DNA of 64,000 nt from Flavobacterium sp. (GTDB lineage Bacteria; Bacteroidota; Bacteroidia; Flavobacteriales; Flavobacteriaceae). A program made the translations under genes and the position numbers. The first letter of the stretch is position 1, and each line of letters starts with the position of its first letter. Positions 27,688 through 36,488 of the stretch are shown piece by piece. The notes under the pieces were generated by a model. The model searched no databases. It saw only the letters and a program-made list of their open reading frames with translations, and had not been told where the DNA came from. Where the stretch lies: contig CP051546.1 of NCBI GenBank assembly GCA_012837155.1, positions 736,347 through 800,346 of the forward strand, in the 5' to 3' direction.

Positions 27688-29648
27688 CTAAAATTTCCAA
27701 ATGCCATACAATTGAAAATAATTGCTATTTTCTTTGAAATTTACAACGTATCTAGCTCCAAAACTTGGACCAATTCTTGCTGCTCCAAAGGTTAAATCGA
27801 ACACGAATCCTGTTTTTACATTGGTAAAAGATTGTTTTGCAATTTTGGATTCATTGGTAGTCGAGATTAAAAATTTATCGGTAATGCCTTCATAAGTTTC
27901 AATTTTTAGGTTTTGCTCCTGTTTTTCTGAAAGATTAAAATTAGCTTGCAATCCCATACCAATCCCAATAAAACTATTGATATTGTAACGCATGAGTACT
28001 GGAATTTCCCAATTTATATTGTCATTTTGAGACGAAGTTGTTCTGCGTTGCAATTGCCGAACACCATTTGCGCTAGTTCTAAAGGATTCCTGAACAGAAT
28101 TTGTGCCATCATAGGAGTGGATGCTGTTGACGAATTCAGCCTGCCAATAATAGCGATAGGATTTAAAAGGCGAAAGAGTTGCGCCAACAAAATAACTTCT
28201 TGAATTTTTTAGATTGGGATACAAATTGTATCCTGCTTTTGCCCCAATAGAAATGCCAGGCAGGAATCGAGTCGTGGCATAATTGGTCATTATGGGTTCA
28301 TTTTTATCAAAAATAATAGCCGTTCTGCTTTTGGTCTTTACTTTATGAAAGTCTTTGTTGAATTTCAAGGAATACTTTACAAATCCTTTGGTGCTGTCGA
28401 TTTCTTTTACATTTTTTTGACTGCTTCCCGGTAAATAAATATTTTGAATGTAAAAAATATTTGGTTTTGCTTGATAATCGTGTCTAAACAACTCGTTGTG
28501 GGCTCTTCTCCTTTTGGACAAATGGGACATTTGGGATACATATCCTCGATTTGAAAAGTTTTTTTATCGAACATTTCAGGAATGTCGGTTTCTAATCGAA
28601 TCTTTCTAGCTGGACCTTCGCCATTGTTCTGGAAACGTGTTTTGAACTTAACTCTTTTAAACCGCACCAATCGATAGTTCATAAAACTTCCGTTAGAGCC
28701 CATCTTGTTGGGATCGTGCGAAGTCACAATTTCCATTTCGAGATTTTTTATTTTATGATTTTTAAAACTTTTGTTGGGAACAAAAATACTTCGCATAGTC
28801 ACGGTAGCACTAGTGTCCTTGATCATTTCGGGAGTAGTTTTGAAAGTGAAAAACAGGTTGCGCGTTTCTCTGGGATTTGCATCGTCAAATTCTAAAACAG
28901 TTGCGTTTTTAAATGTTTTATGGGCTTCTATCAAAGTGGCGTCTAAGTTTTCTTCGATTGTGGTGGTTTTGTATTTTTTGGCCGTAGCCAAAGCATTTTC
29001 AGAAGCTAAATACGAATCTGTATTTTCTAAATCATCTACTATTGCAACTAAATTTTCTTTTACTTCTCGTTCGCCAGCATAAGTTCTGAAATCGACTAAA
29101 TTAAAATTGTTGTTTTTAAATTGTTTTTCGTTGTAAAAGAGATATAATTTCCCGCTGGATACGTAGTTTCTGTGTTTTGATAACTCAAAATTACTTCCAT
29201 TTGTTGGTCAGGAATAGGGTCGCAATTTTTTGGATAGACAATCCGTTTTGATCTTCGATGGAAGCAATGTCTTTGTAAACTTCATCCGAAATTTCATTTA
29301 TTGTTACTATTTTTGGTCGTGTTGCTGGCGGTTTTCCGTTGTCGTAATTATTAGTTACCGCTAGGCGAGTGGTGTAAGTTCCTTTGTTTTTATAGACGTG
29401 TTTGGGCTCGGCTTCTTTGCTGTAATGTCCGTCGCCCATTTCCCATAAATAAGAATAAGACGGTTTTGGTGCGCCGGCAATCGGGATTAATGGTGGTGTT
29501 TCAGGTTTAAAAGTTACCGAATTTCTTTTTTGATTATAAGTGATAGTAGCTCTTCGGGTTAGAGTATCTTTTGCTTTAGTTTGTCCTTTGGCAAGCTCAG
29601 GACGACAGAAAGAGGATAAAAAGCAGAAAAAAAGAGTAGTTTTTTCAT
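27688..29648 (-). CDS. PKD-domain protein with C-terminal outer-membrane beta-barrel (several homopolymer indels)
   Basis: Correcting missing bases at about 29620, 29229, 29150 and 28470 joins three pieces into a protein of about 654 residues. A short signal peptide (MKKLLFF then a Ser/Cys-rich end) precedes a PKD fold (WEMGDGHYSKEAEPKHVYKN). A middle region resembles conserved-repeat domains of surface proteins (VKFKTRFQNNGEGPARKI). The C-terminal part (GISIGAKAGYNLYPN onward, alternating strands, final YGIWKF) looks like an outer-membrane barrel. No close function is recognised. It lies between the lipoprotein and CHAT genes in the same direction and may be the outer-membrane or sensor part of that system. 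Confidence 0.7.
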
Positions 29649-29664
29649 AATCGATACGGTTTTT

Positions 29665-29738
29665 AGCCCTGATGGTAGCGGCATCCTTTTTCTGGCTTCT
29701 TTAGCCAGGAAAAGATATAGCGAACAGCAGGATTAGCT
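29665..29738 (+). ncRNA. Structured RNA element, copy A
   Basis: AGC (29665-29667) can pair with GCT (29736-29738) and CCTG (29668-29671) with CAGG (29728-29731). A central 12-bp hairpin, CTTTTTCTGGCT / AGCCAGGAAAAG, lies inside. The same architecture recurs at 49714-49795 with different but compensating bases (CCCG/CGGG). Copy A is just upstream of, and antisense to, the start of the PKD gene. No clear promoter precedes it. I cannot place it in a named RNA family. Confidence 0.65.
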
Positions 29739-29789
29739 TCTGATTGCCAAGTTGTTCCTTCTTCATAAGGATACTCAGGGTTTGTTTTT

Positions 29790-29847
29790 AATATTTTTAA
29801 AAATAGAAAAAAGCGGTGAGCAAATCACCACTTTTTTAAAAATATTT
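29790..29847. terminator. Bidirectional terminator after the lipoprotein gene
   Basis: AAAAAGCGGTGA / TCACCACTTTTT (one internal mismatch), extended by flanking AATATTTTTAAAAAT / TTTTTAAAAATATT arms, lies just downstream of the lipoprotein stop codon on the minus strand. Confidence 0.8.
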
Positions 29848-29853
29848 TGTGTG

Positions 29854-30879
29854 TTATTGTATGGCATTGATTGCGGCTACAAGTTGTGCTTCGGTTCCTA
29901 CGGTTGTTTCGGCAAGGGTAAAAGTATAAACATCGCCTGCTTGAACCGTAACTGCTTTGATGGCGTATCTCCAGTTCCCGTTGTCCTCGGTAGCAAAAAT
30001 AACGTGACACGCTAAACCAATAGGAATTTGTCCGTAGTGCTCGCTGAACAATCCAGCGGCGGTGTAAGTATCTAGTTTGGCTAAAGCATTTGTTCCTTCG
30101 CCATCGTAAGATAAATAGATAGCACTGTTTGTATTGTCGTATCCTTCGGGTGCATCGGCAAGAATGGTTGTTTTTGGTCTTGGGTCGCTGTAAAAACGAT
30201 CGACATTTGTCCAACCGAAGTTTCCAAAAGTAACGTAATAATTATTTCCTTCGGCCTGAACGCCTCCTTTTCCTCCATTTGCTCCAGCGGCATCTCTGGC
30301 ATCTGCCCAAGCTAAATCTCCTTTGGTATCGATAATCCCCTTCCATAATGTCATGGTATTGTCTACACCACCCGTAAGATTTGTTGGAACTATCAGATTG
30401 ATATTACAAGTGGTTGCTAGTTCTACACCAGCTTGGGTTGCTTTGATAAAGAATTCTCCGCCTGATTTTAATAGGTTTTTCTTTCCGTCAGGCATGATTC
30501 CCATTGTAGGTTTGTCTGTAATAAGCATGGTGCCTTTGTCAAAAAGTTCTATATATTCTATTTTTATTTCGCCTGTTACAGGACTTCCATTTTTAGTAAG
30601 GCAGTTCCCGTTGATGTTTATTTTTACTCCTTTGGCCGATGTTAACGTGATTGCTCCAGCACCTGCAATGGCAGTAAAATTTTGAATGTTCTTTTTGACT
30701 CCTTTTTCGTTAATACTTTTAAATCCAGCAGCAGTTGGGGGCGTTTTTGTTGCGTTTTCATTGTTAGTACAGCTTGCAAAAATGATTGTTGCTAAAGCTA
30801 AAAGTCCGATGTTTTTCAAATTTGTTTTACGTACAAGTTTAAAATTGTTTTTTTGGTGTGTGTGAATCGTTGATTTCAT
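29854..30879 (-). CDS. Predicted lipoprotein of unknown function
   Basis: The 341-residue product has a basic N-terminus, a hydrophobic core and a lipobox (ALATIIFASC, Cys at about residue 36), so it should be lipidated and exported. The mature part contains beta-rich blocks (GAITLTSAKGVKININGNCL, EFFIKATQAGVELATTCNI) and a low-complexity GANGGKGG stretch. No named domain is recognised; the ITLTSAKGVKI / GSPVTGEIKIEYIEL pattern resembles extracellular beta-sandwich repeats. It is the first gene of the leftward PKD-CHAT-retropepsin group and faces the divergent sigma factor gene, though a terminator after it means downstream genes may rely partly on another promoter. Confidence 0.8.
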   Translation of the reverse strand: MKSTIHTHQKNNFKLVRKTNLKNIGLLALATIIFASCTNNENATKTPPTAAGFKSINEKGVKKNIQNFTAIAGAGAITLTSAKGVKININGNCLTKNGSPVTGEIKIEYIELFDKGTMLITDKPTMGIMPDGKKNLLKSGGEFFIKATQAGVELATTCNINLIVPTNLTGGVDNTMTLWKGIIDTKGDLAWADARDAAGANGGKGGVQAEGNNYYVTFGNFGWTNVDRFYSDPRPKTTILADAPEGYDNTNSAIYLSYDGEGTNALAKLDTYTAAGLFSEHYGQIPIGLACHVIFATEDNGNWRYAIKAVTVQAGDVYTFTLAETTVGTEAQLVAAINAIQ

Positions 30880-30924
30880 AATTTCTAGTGTTTAATTGTT
30901 TGTTATTTTTTTTGATTTCTATTG

Positions 30925-31106
30925 TTATATCAATTCGGGTTTGATATTGTTACCCTTTATGTTTTAATTTTTTATCGGGTTATTAATGTCCAAAGTTTAA
31001 CCATAAATGTGACCCCTAATTTTTTCAACTTTTTCATAATCTAAAATGTTTAAATTTTAATTTATACCCTTATATCAACTCGATTTTATGTTTGTTACCT
31101 CTTTTT
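30925..31106. promoter_or_regulatory. Divergent control region with a near-direct repeat
   Basis: Between the lipoprotein and sigma factor genes, two similar blocks (30925-30957 and 31070-31102) share TTATATCAA-TCG, a TTT core and TTGTTACC in the same order and spacing. The remainder is AT-rich. No perfect TTTG/TAnnTTTG promoter is seen for the sigma gene, so the repeats may be operators or alternative-sigma promoters; that is inference. Confidence 0.4.
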
Positions 31107-31133
31107 TTATTATTTTCGATGAAAAGTTTTTTT

Positions 31134-31718
31134 ATGACCAGTATCAAAATTCATCCAGACCAAATTTATATTGATGGACTTGCCAATAATGACTCGGCAA
31201 TCATCCAATCGATTTATAAAAAGTTTGTTCCAAAAGTCATTCATTATGTAAGAAACAATTCGGGCGATGAAGATCAAGCGCAGGACGTGGTTCAGGAAAT
31301 TATGATTTTGCTTTTTAATCAGGCCAAAGCCAAAAAATTGCAACTTACTTGTCCTTTTGATGCTTATTTCTTTTTATTGTGCAAAAGAAAATGGCTGAAT
31401 GAAATAAAAAAATCTTCGAATAAAGGGGTAACAATCGATGACGACTCGCCATCTATGGATGAACCCACGGAAGAAATGCTAACAGAAACCGAACTATTCG
31501 ACGAAAAACAAAAACTTTTTGACACGATGTTTTTAAAACTAGGCGACAAATGTCAGGAGTTATTAAAATTGAGTTTTACTATCAAATCGATGGAGGAAGT
31601 TGCCGAAAAACTTAATGTAACTTACGGTTATGTTCGAAAGAAAAAATCATTGTGCATTGGTCAATTAACCCAGTGGATTCAGGAAACAAATCGGTTTAAA
31701 TCTTTAAAAAACACCTAG
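31134..31718 (+). CDS. Sigma-70 family RNA polymerase sigma factor (ECF-like)
   Basis: A sigma factor of about 194 residues with a region 2 (IIQSIYKKFVPKVIHYVRN, then DQAQDVVQEIMILLF) and a region 4 helix-turn-helix near the C-terminus (MEEVAEKLNVTYGYVRKKKS). The frame is open upstream to 31092, but the start at 31134 (MTSIKIHPDQIYIDG) fits the family better. The next gene follows after two bases and encodes a membrane protein, the arrangement of ECF sigma/anti-sigma pairs. It is divergent from the lipoprotein-PKD-CHAT-retropepsin group and may drive it. Confidence 0.88.
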   Translation: MTSIKIHPDQIYIDGLANNDSAIIQSIYKKFVPKVIHYVRNNSGDEDQAQDVVQEIMILLFNQAKAKKLQLTCPFDAYFFLLCKRKWLNEIKKSSNKGVTIDDDSPSMDEPTEEMLTETELFDEKQKLFDTMFLKLGDKCQELLKLSFTIKSMEEVAEKLNVTYGYVRKKKSLCIGQLTQWIQETNRFKSLKNT

Positions 31719-31720
31719 CC

Positions 31721-32443
31721 ATGAACGAGGAACGCCACATAGTATTCGATCAATATCTCGAAAACGAATTGTCAAACGAAGACAGAGCAAAATTCGAAAA
31801 ACAATTGTCCGAAGATCAGGAATTCGACTCGGCTTTTGAAACGTTCAAGGAATTAAATTTTTATTTAGAAAATAAATTTGGAAACGCAAATGAATTAAAT
31901 GCTTTCAAGAAAAACCTAAAATCAATTTCTAAAAAACATTTTAAAACCAAAAAACCAAAGGTTGTCGCTTTCAAACCTTGGCAATATGCCATTGCGGCTT
32001 CGGTAGCTGTTTTGGTTGGGTTTTTCTTTTTTCAAAATAGCAATCCAGCGTTTGAAGAGTATGACAATCCGGAAAGTACTTATTTTACCGAAAGAGGCGA
32101 AGGGAATGAAAGCTTAAAATTAGCCCAAGATGCCTTTAATGCTAGGAATTACAAGAATGCCATTTCTAATTTCGAATTGGTTTTAAAGGAAAATAAATCG
32201 CCAGAAATTCAATATTTTTATGCTGTTTCGCTTCTTGAAGACAATCAATTTCAAAAGGCCGAATCCAATTTGTCAGATTTGAAGTCAGGGTCTTCTATTT
32301 ATAAAAATAAAGCAACTTGGTATTTAGCACTTTCAAAATTGAAGCAGAAAGAATACAAATCCTGTAAAGAAATTCTGTTGACCATTCCTGAGGATTTCGA
32401 GGATTACGACCAAGTGCAGCAATTAATAAATGATTTAGAATAA
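31721..32443 (+). CDS. Membrane TPR protein, possible anti-sigma factor
   Basis: The 240-residue protein begins with an acidic helical region (FDQYLENELSNEDRAKFEKQ) of the type found in cytoplasmic anti-sigma domains, although it lacks the zinc-binding His-Cys residues of classical ZAS proteins. One membrane helix (YAIAASVAVLVGFFFF, about residues 89-106) is followed by TPR-like repeats (AQDAFNARNYKNAISNFELV, IQYFYAVSLLEDNQFQKAES) that would lie outside the membrane. It starts two bases after the sigma factor stop. Anti-sigma function is inferred from position and topology; the TPRs could sense partners such as the TPR-CHAT protein. Confidence 0.75.
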   Translation: MNEERHIVFDQYLENELSNEDRAKFEKQLSEDQEFDSAFETFKELNFYLENKFGNANELNAFKKNLKSISKKHFKTKKPKVVAFKPWQYAIAASVAVLVGFFFFQNSNPAFEEYDNPESTYFTERGEGNESLKLAQDAFNARNYKNAISNFELVLKENKSPEIQYFYAVSLLEDNQFQKAESNLSDLKSGSSIYKNKATWYLALSKLKQKEYKSCKEILLTIPEDFEDYDQVQQLINDLE

Positions 32444-32521
32444 TTTTCTAAATCATTTATTAAGTTTAAGGTTGTTTAGGTTTTGAATCCATTTCTTATT
32501 GAACCTTGCGTTTTTTGTGTG

Positions 32522-32551
32522 CTTGTTTTTTTTAGCAAGAGTGTATCTTTG
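32522..32551 (+). promoter_or_regulatory. Promoter of tatD
   Basis: TTG (32523-32525) and TATCTTTG (32544-32551) with 18 bases between; the start codon follows 22 bases later. Confidence 0.6.
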
Positions 32552-32572
32552 CTGCTTTAAATAAAAGCAAAA

Positions 32573-33340
32573 ATGACAATTACTGATACGCATGCGCATT
32601 TATATTCGAATGAATTTGACGAGGATCGAAACGAAATGATTCGCCGTGCCATTGATGCTGGGGTTTCGCGGTTTTTTATTCCTGCCATAGACTCGACTTT
32701 TACGCAAGCCATGTATGATTTAGAAAAGGCATATCCTGAGCATATTTTCTTGATGATGGGCTTGCATCCTACGCATGTAAAAGACAATTATCTTGAAGAA
32801 TTACAGCTTGTTGAGGAAGAATTAACCAAAAGAAAGTTTTTTGCCATTGGCGAAATAGGGATTGATTTGTATTGGGATAAAACACATTTGCAGGAACAGA
32901 AAAATGCCTTTAGAAAACAAATCCAGCTGGCAAAACGGTATAAATTGCCAATAGTCATCCATTGTAGAGTGGCTTTCGATGAAATTTTTGAAATTTTAGA
33001 AGAAGAAGAATCGGAGAATTTATTCGGAATTTTTCATTGCTTTTCAGGAACTTATGAACAAGCATTGCGAGCCATTTCGTATAATATGAAATTGGGAATA
33101 GGTGGAGTTGTTACTTTTAAAAACGGAAAAATAGACCAATTCTTGAATCAAATCGACTTAAAACATCTCGTTCTAGAGACCGATTCTCCGTATTTAGCTC
33201 CAGTTCCTTATCGAGGAAAACGCAACGAAAGCAGTTATCTGACAAAGGTTGTCGATAAATTAGCCGAAATTTATAATTTGCCCCAAGAAGAAATCGCTAG
33301 AATTACCACTAATAATTCAGCAGCTATTTTTGGGATTTAG
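32573..33340 (+). CDS. tatD: TatD family metal-dependent hydrolase
   Basis: A 255-residue TIM-barrel metallo-hydrolase. It shows DTHAHLYSNEFDEDR with the metal histidines, GLHPTHV, AIGEIGIDLYWD (metal Glu), PIVIHCRVAFDE, GIFHCFSG and LETDSPYLAPVP with the final catalytic Asp. TatD proteins are Mg-dependent 3'-exonuclease-type enzymes linked to DNA repair and RNA quality control. The gene opens a rightward group with the acyltransferase and asparaginase genes. Confidence 0.94.
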   Translation: MTITDTHAHLYSNEFDEDRNEMIRRAIDAGVSRFFIPAIDSTFTQAMYDLEKAYPEHIFLMMGLHPTHVKDNYLEELQLVEEELTKRKFFAIGEIGIDLYWDKTHLQEQKNAFRKQIQLAKRYKLPIVIHCRVAFDEIFEILEEEESENLFGIFHCFSGTYEQALRAISYNMKLGIGGVVTFKNGKIDQFLNQIDLKHLVLETDSPYLAPVPYRGKRNESSYLTKVVDKLAEIYNLPQEEIARITTNNSAAIFGI

Positions 33341-33406
33341 CATAAAAATCCCTACTATTATCGATAAAAATTTTGTTAATTTGTTATTATAAAAAACATA
33401 CGCTAT

Positions 33407-34543
33407 ATGTCAAAATTTGACGAGATTCGACCTTTTCATGACACCGAAGTAAATGAAGCCATTCGCACTTCGATAAAACACCCAATGATGAAGGCTTTAA
33501 TGAACTTTTCTTTCCCAGATCTAGACGACGAGGTGTGGAAAAAACAACTGGAAGACACTCATTCCATTCGAGATTTTCAATGTGATTTTATCTATCAATC
33601 GGTACAAAAGGTTCTTAAAAAGAGCTCTGAAGGATTGTCGACTTCAGGCTTCGAAAAATTAAAAAAAGATACCGCCTATTTGTTTATTTCGAATCATCGC
33701 GACATTCTTTTAGACACAACATTATTGAATGCCTGTCTTTATGAGTACGGACTTGTGATGACGGCATCGGCAATTGGAGATAATTTAGTCAAAAAGGCTT
33801 TTTTGAAAATCTTGGCCAAATTAAATCGAAATTTTTTAGTTCAAAGAGGATTGTCTCCTCGTGAAATGTTGCAAAGTTCTAAATTATTGTCGGAGTATAT
33901 TGCTCAATTATTATTGCATGAAAATCGCTCCGTTTGGATTGCTCAACGCGAAGGAAGAACCAAAGATGGGAATGATGCCACAAATCCTGGCGTTTTAAAA
34001 ATGCTTGCCATGGGCTCTGAGGAAAAAGATTTGATGGATTATTTTAAAAAAATCAGGATAGTTCCTGTTGCAATTTCATACGAATACGACCCAACCGATG
34101 CGTTAAAAATGCCTCAGCTATTGGCAGAAGCCAATAAAGAAATTTATACAAAGGAAGAAAATGAGGATTTTATCAATCTGATGAGTGGAGTAATGGGGCA
34201 AAAAAAACGCATTCACATTCACATTGGCGATGTTATTGAACAAGAATTTGATGGGATTAAAGCAGAATTTGATAATTCGAACAAACAAATTTTGGCCTTG
34301 GCACAAGTTATTGATGATTCTATCCTAAGTAATTATAAATTATGGCCAACTAATTTTATTGCGTATGATATTTTGAATAATACCAATAGGTTTTCTCATT
34401 TGTATACTGAAAACGAAAAATCACTTTTTGAGCGCAGATTGGAAATTCGAATCGACCAAGAAAATCCTGTGGCTTTGCAAAGTTTTTTAGCTATGTATGC
34501 CAATCCAGTCGTCAACAAATTGAAATATACAAATGCAATCTAA
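33407..34543 (+). CDS. PlsC-like acyltransferase domain protein
   Basis: A 378-residue protein with the acyltransferase motif LFISNHRDILLDTTLL (the His-Asp pair of PlsC-like enzymes) and the second block SVWIAQREGRTKDGNDATNPG, corresponding to the glycerol-phosphate binding region. The N- and C-terminal extensions are typical for Bacteroidota proteins annotated as 1-acyl-glycerol-3-phosphate acyltransferases, but the substrate is not proven. No membrane helix is obvious. The stop codon overlaps the asparaginase start by 11 bases, so the two are co-translated. Confidence 0.85.
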   Translation: MSKFDEIRPFHDTEVNEAIRTSIKHPMMKALMNFSFPDLDDEVWKKQLEDTHSIRDFQCDFIYQSVQKVLKKSSEGLSTSGFEKLKKDTAYLFISNHRDILLDTTLLNACLYEYGLVMTASAIGDNLVKKAFLKILAKLNRNFLVQRGLSPREMLQSSKLLSEYIAQLLLHENRSVWIAQREGRTKDGNDATNPGVLKMLAMGSEEKDLMDYFKKIRIVPVAISYEYDPTDALKMPQLLAEANKEIYTKEENEDFINLMSGVMGQKKRIHIHIGDVIEQEFDGIKAEFDNSNKQILALAQVIDDSILSNYKLWPTNFIAYDILNNTNRFSHLYTENEKSLFERRLEIRIDQENPVALQSFLAMYANPVVNKLKYTNAI

Positions 34544-35561
34544 AGCTAAAATACTTTTGATTTATACCGGAGGAACCATCGGTATGATGAAGGATTTTGA
34601 AACAGGAGCATTAAAAGCCTTCGATTTTGGGAAACTATTGCGAAAAATTCCAGAACTAAAACAATTAGATTGCGATATTGAAACCCTTTCATTCGAAAAT
34701 CCAATAGATTCCTCCAACATGAATCATGAAGAATGGATAAAAATTGCCACAATTATAGAAGATAATTATGTTGATTTTGATGGATTTGTGGTACTTCATG
34801 GTTCGGATACGATGTCGTATTCAGCATCAGCATTGAGTTTTATGCTTGAAAATTTGTTGAAACCAGTAGTTTTCACGGGTTCACAATTGCCTATTGGGGA
34901 TTTAAGAACGGATGCTAAAGAAAATTTAATTACCGCAATCCAAATTGCCTCTTTGCAACATCATGGTAAACCTGTGATTAGTGAAGTATGTCTTTATTTT
35001 GAATACAAATTATACCGAGGGAATAGATCTACGAAAATAAATGCCGAACATTTTAATGCGTTCTCTTCTCCAAGTTACCCGCCATTGGCAGAGTCTGGTG
35101 TGCATCTAAAAGTATATTCAGAATTATTTTTGCCTAAAACAAGAGTCAAAAAACTAAGAATTCATAAAAATTTAGAAAATGGGGTTGTCATTATAAAAAT
35201 GTTTCCCGGAATTAGCGAAGCTGTTTTAGCTGCTATTTTCGAAATTCCACACCTTAAAGGAATTGTTCTCGAAACCTTTGGTGCCGGAAATGCTCCTACT
35301 GAGGACTGGTTCTTGTCATTGCTAAAACGAGCCATAAAAAGCGGTTTATACATTGTTAATGTAACACAATGTTCAGGCGGAAGTGTTAGAATGGGGCAGT
35401 ATGAAACAAGTACTTCTATGAAAAAAATTGGTGTAATTTCTGGAAAAGACATTACTACTGAAGCGGCAATTACCAAATTAATGTACTTGTTAGGGCAGAA
35501 TATACCTCCCGCTATTTTTAAGACAATATTCGAAACTTCATTACGCGGGGAATTATCATAA
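34533..35561 (+). CDS. ansA: Type I L-asparaginase
   Basis: The 342-residue enzyme hydrolyses asparagine to aspartate and ammonia. The two catalytic threonine regions are visible: LLIYTGGTIGMMKD near the N-terminus and VVLHGSDTMSYSASALSF (residues about 85-105). The absence of a signal peptide and the sequence of the second half fit the cytoplasmic type I enzyme. It overlaps the acyltransferase gene and ends before tRNA-Ser. Confidence 0.93.
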   Translation: MQSKAKILLIYTGGTIGMMKDFETGALKAFDFGKLLRKIPELKQLDCDIETLSFENPIDSSNMNHEEWIKIATIIEDNYVDFDGFVVLHGSDTMSYSASALSFMLENLLKPVVFTGSQLPIGDLRTDAKENLITAIQIASLQHHGKPVISEVCLYFEYKLYRGNRSTKINAEHFNAFSSPSYPPLAESGVHLKVYSELFLPKTRVKKLRIHKNLENGVVIIKMFPGISEAVLAAIFEIPHLKGIVLETFGAGNAPTEDWFLSLLKRAIKSGLYIVNVTQCSGGSVRMGQYETSTSMKKIGVISGKDITTEAAITKLMYLLGQNIPPAIFKTIFETSLRGELS

Positions 35562-35622
35562 AACTTAAGTTTTAATTTTATTAAGTCAAAATTTTTCGTG
35601 TTCTTTGCAACCTTAAATAAAT

Positions 35623-35707
35623 AGAGAGGTGGCCGAGTGGCTGAAGGCGCACGCTTGGAAAGCGTGTATATGGCAACATATCGAGGGTTCGAATCCCTTC
35701 CTCTCTG
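35623..35707 (+). tRNA. tRNA-Ser (anticodon GGA)
   Basis: Acceptor AGAGAGG (35623-35629) pairs with CCTCTCT (35700-35706), discriminator G. The anticodon loop TTGGAAA sits between ACGCT and AGCGT. A long variable arm (GTATATGGCAACATATC) and the T loop GGTTCGAATCC identify a class II serine tRNA. A hairpin terminator follows. Confidence 0.95.
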
Positions 35708-35728
35708 CGAAATAATTTTATATTATCT

Positions 35729-35759
35729 AAAAAAGGTAGCCGTAAGGTTGCCTTTTTTT
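35729..35759 (+). terminator. Terminator of tRNA-Ser
   Basis: AAAAAGGTAGCC / GGTTGCCTTTTT with a GTAA loop and a T run. Confidence 0.8.
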
Positions 35760-35786
35760 GTAATTTTATTCCATAAAAAAATTAGT

Positions 35787-36488
35787 ATGCGATTCTTTCT
35801 TACTTGTTTCCTTTTCTTCTTGGCTTTTCCTGTTTTTTCGCAAGAAGACACCATCAAAGAAGATGCTCCAAAAATAAAAATAGATTCTCTTTATAGAGAA
35901 GATCAGTTTTATTTTGGATTTAACTTTAATACATTACAAAACAAACCTGCAAATTTAACTCAAGACAAATTTTCGTCGAGTTTTTCTCTAGGATTCCTTC
36001 GGGATATACCCATCAATAAAAATAGAACCATTGCAATAGCTCCGGGGCTTGGGTTTAGTTACAACAATTACAATCAGAATATTGCCATTACAGAGCTCAA
36101 TAAAATTCCAGTTTACACGATTATCGATTCTAAAACAGCATACAATAAAAACAAATTCTCTCAATTTTTAGTTGAAGTTCCCATTGAGTTTAGATGGCGC
36201 ACATCAACGTATGAAAGTCATAAATTTTGGAGGATTTACGGAGGATTCAAAATGGGTTATTTGTTATATGACAAATCCGTTTATAAAGACGCTCATGGCA
36301 AAATAATTGTTACAAACAATAAAGATTTTAATAAGTTTCAGTATGGAGCCTACATTTCTTCGGGTTACAACACCATAAACATTTCTGTTTACTATGGTTT
36401 AAATTCATTGTTTAAATCGGCAAAAATAGGGAACGAATCCTTGAATATACATTCACTAAACATCGGGATTATCTTCTATATTTTATAG
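35787..36488 (+). CDS. PorT-family outer membrane beta-barrel protein
   Basis: The frame is open back into tRNA-Ser, but the start at 35787 gives a proper signal peptide (MRFFLTCFLFFLAFPVFSQ) and a mature protein of about 215 residues, so it is chosen. Alternating beta strands (FGFNFNTLQNKPANL, NRTIAIAPGLGFSYNN, IYGGFKMGYLLYD, INISVYYGLNSLF) and the C-terminal GIIFYIL match PorT/OmpW-like barrels (PF13568 type). The family includes PorT of the type IX secretion system, but most paralogues are uncharacterised and this one should not be named PorT. It converges with the membrane gene, overlapping by six bases. Confidence 0.8.
   Translation: MRFFLTCFLFFLAFPVFSQEDTIKEDAPKIKIDSLYREDQFYFGFNFNTLQNKPANLTQDKFSSSFSLGFLRDIPINKNRTIAIAPGLGFSYNNYNQNIAITELNKIPVYTIIDSKTAYNKNKFSQFLVEVPIEFRWRTSTYESHKFWRIYGGFKMGYLLYDKSVYKDAHGKIIVTNNKDFNKFQYGAYISSGYNTINISVYYGLNSLFKSAKIGNESLNIHSLNIGIIFYIL

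Noticed and set aside
31134-32443. FecI/FecR-type iron uptake regulation
   Set aside because: The membrane partner has TPRs rather than a FecR domain, and no SusC/TonB-dependent receptor lies nearby.
35637-35786. Longer start of the PorT-type gene reaching into tRNA-Ser
   Set aside because: The extra codons are tRNA and terminator sequence; the start at 35787 gives a clean signal peptide.
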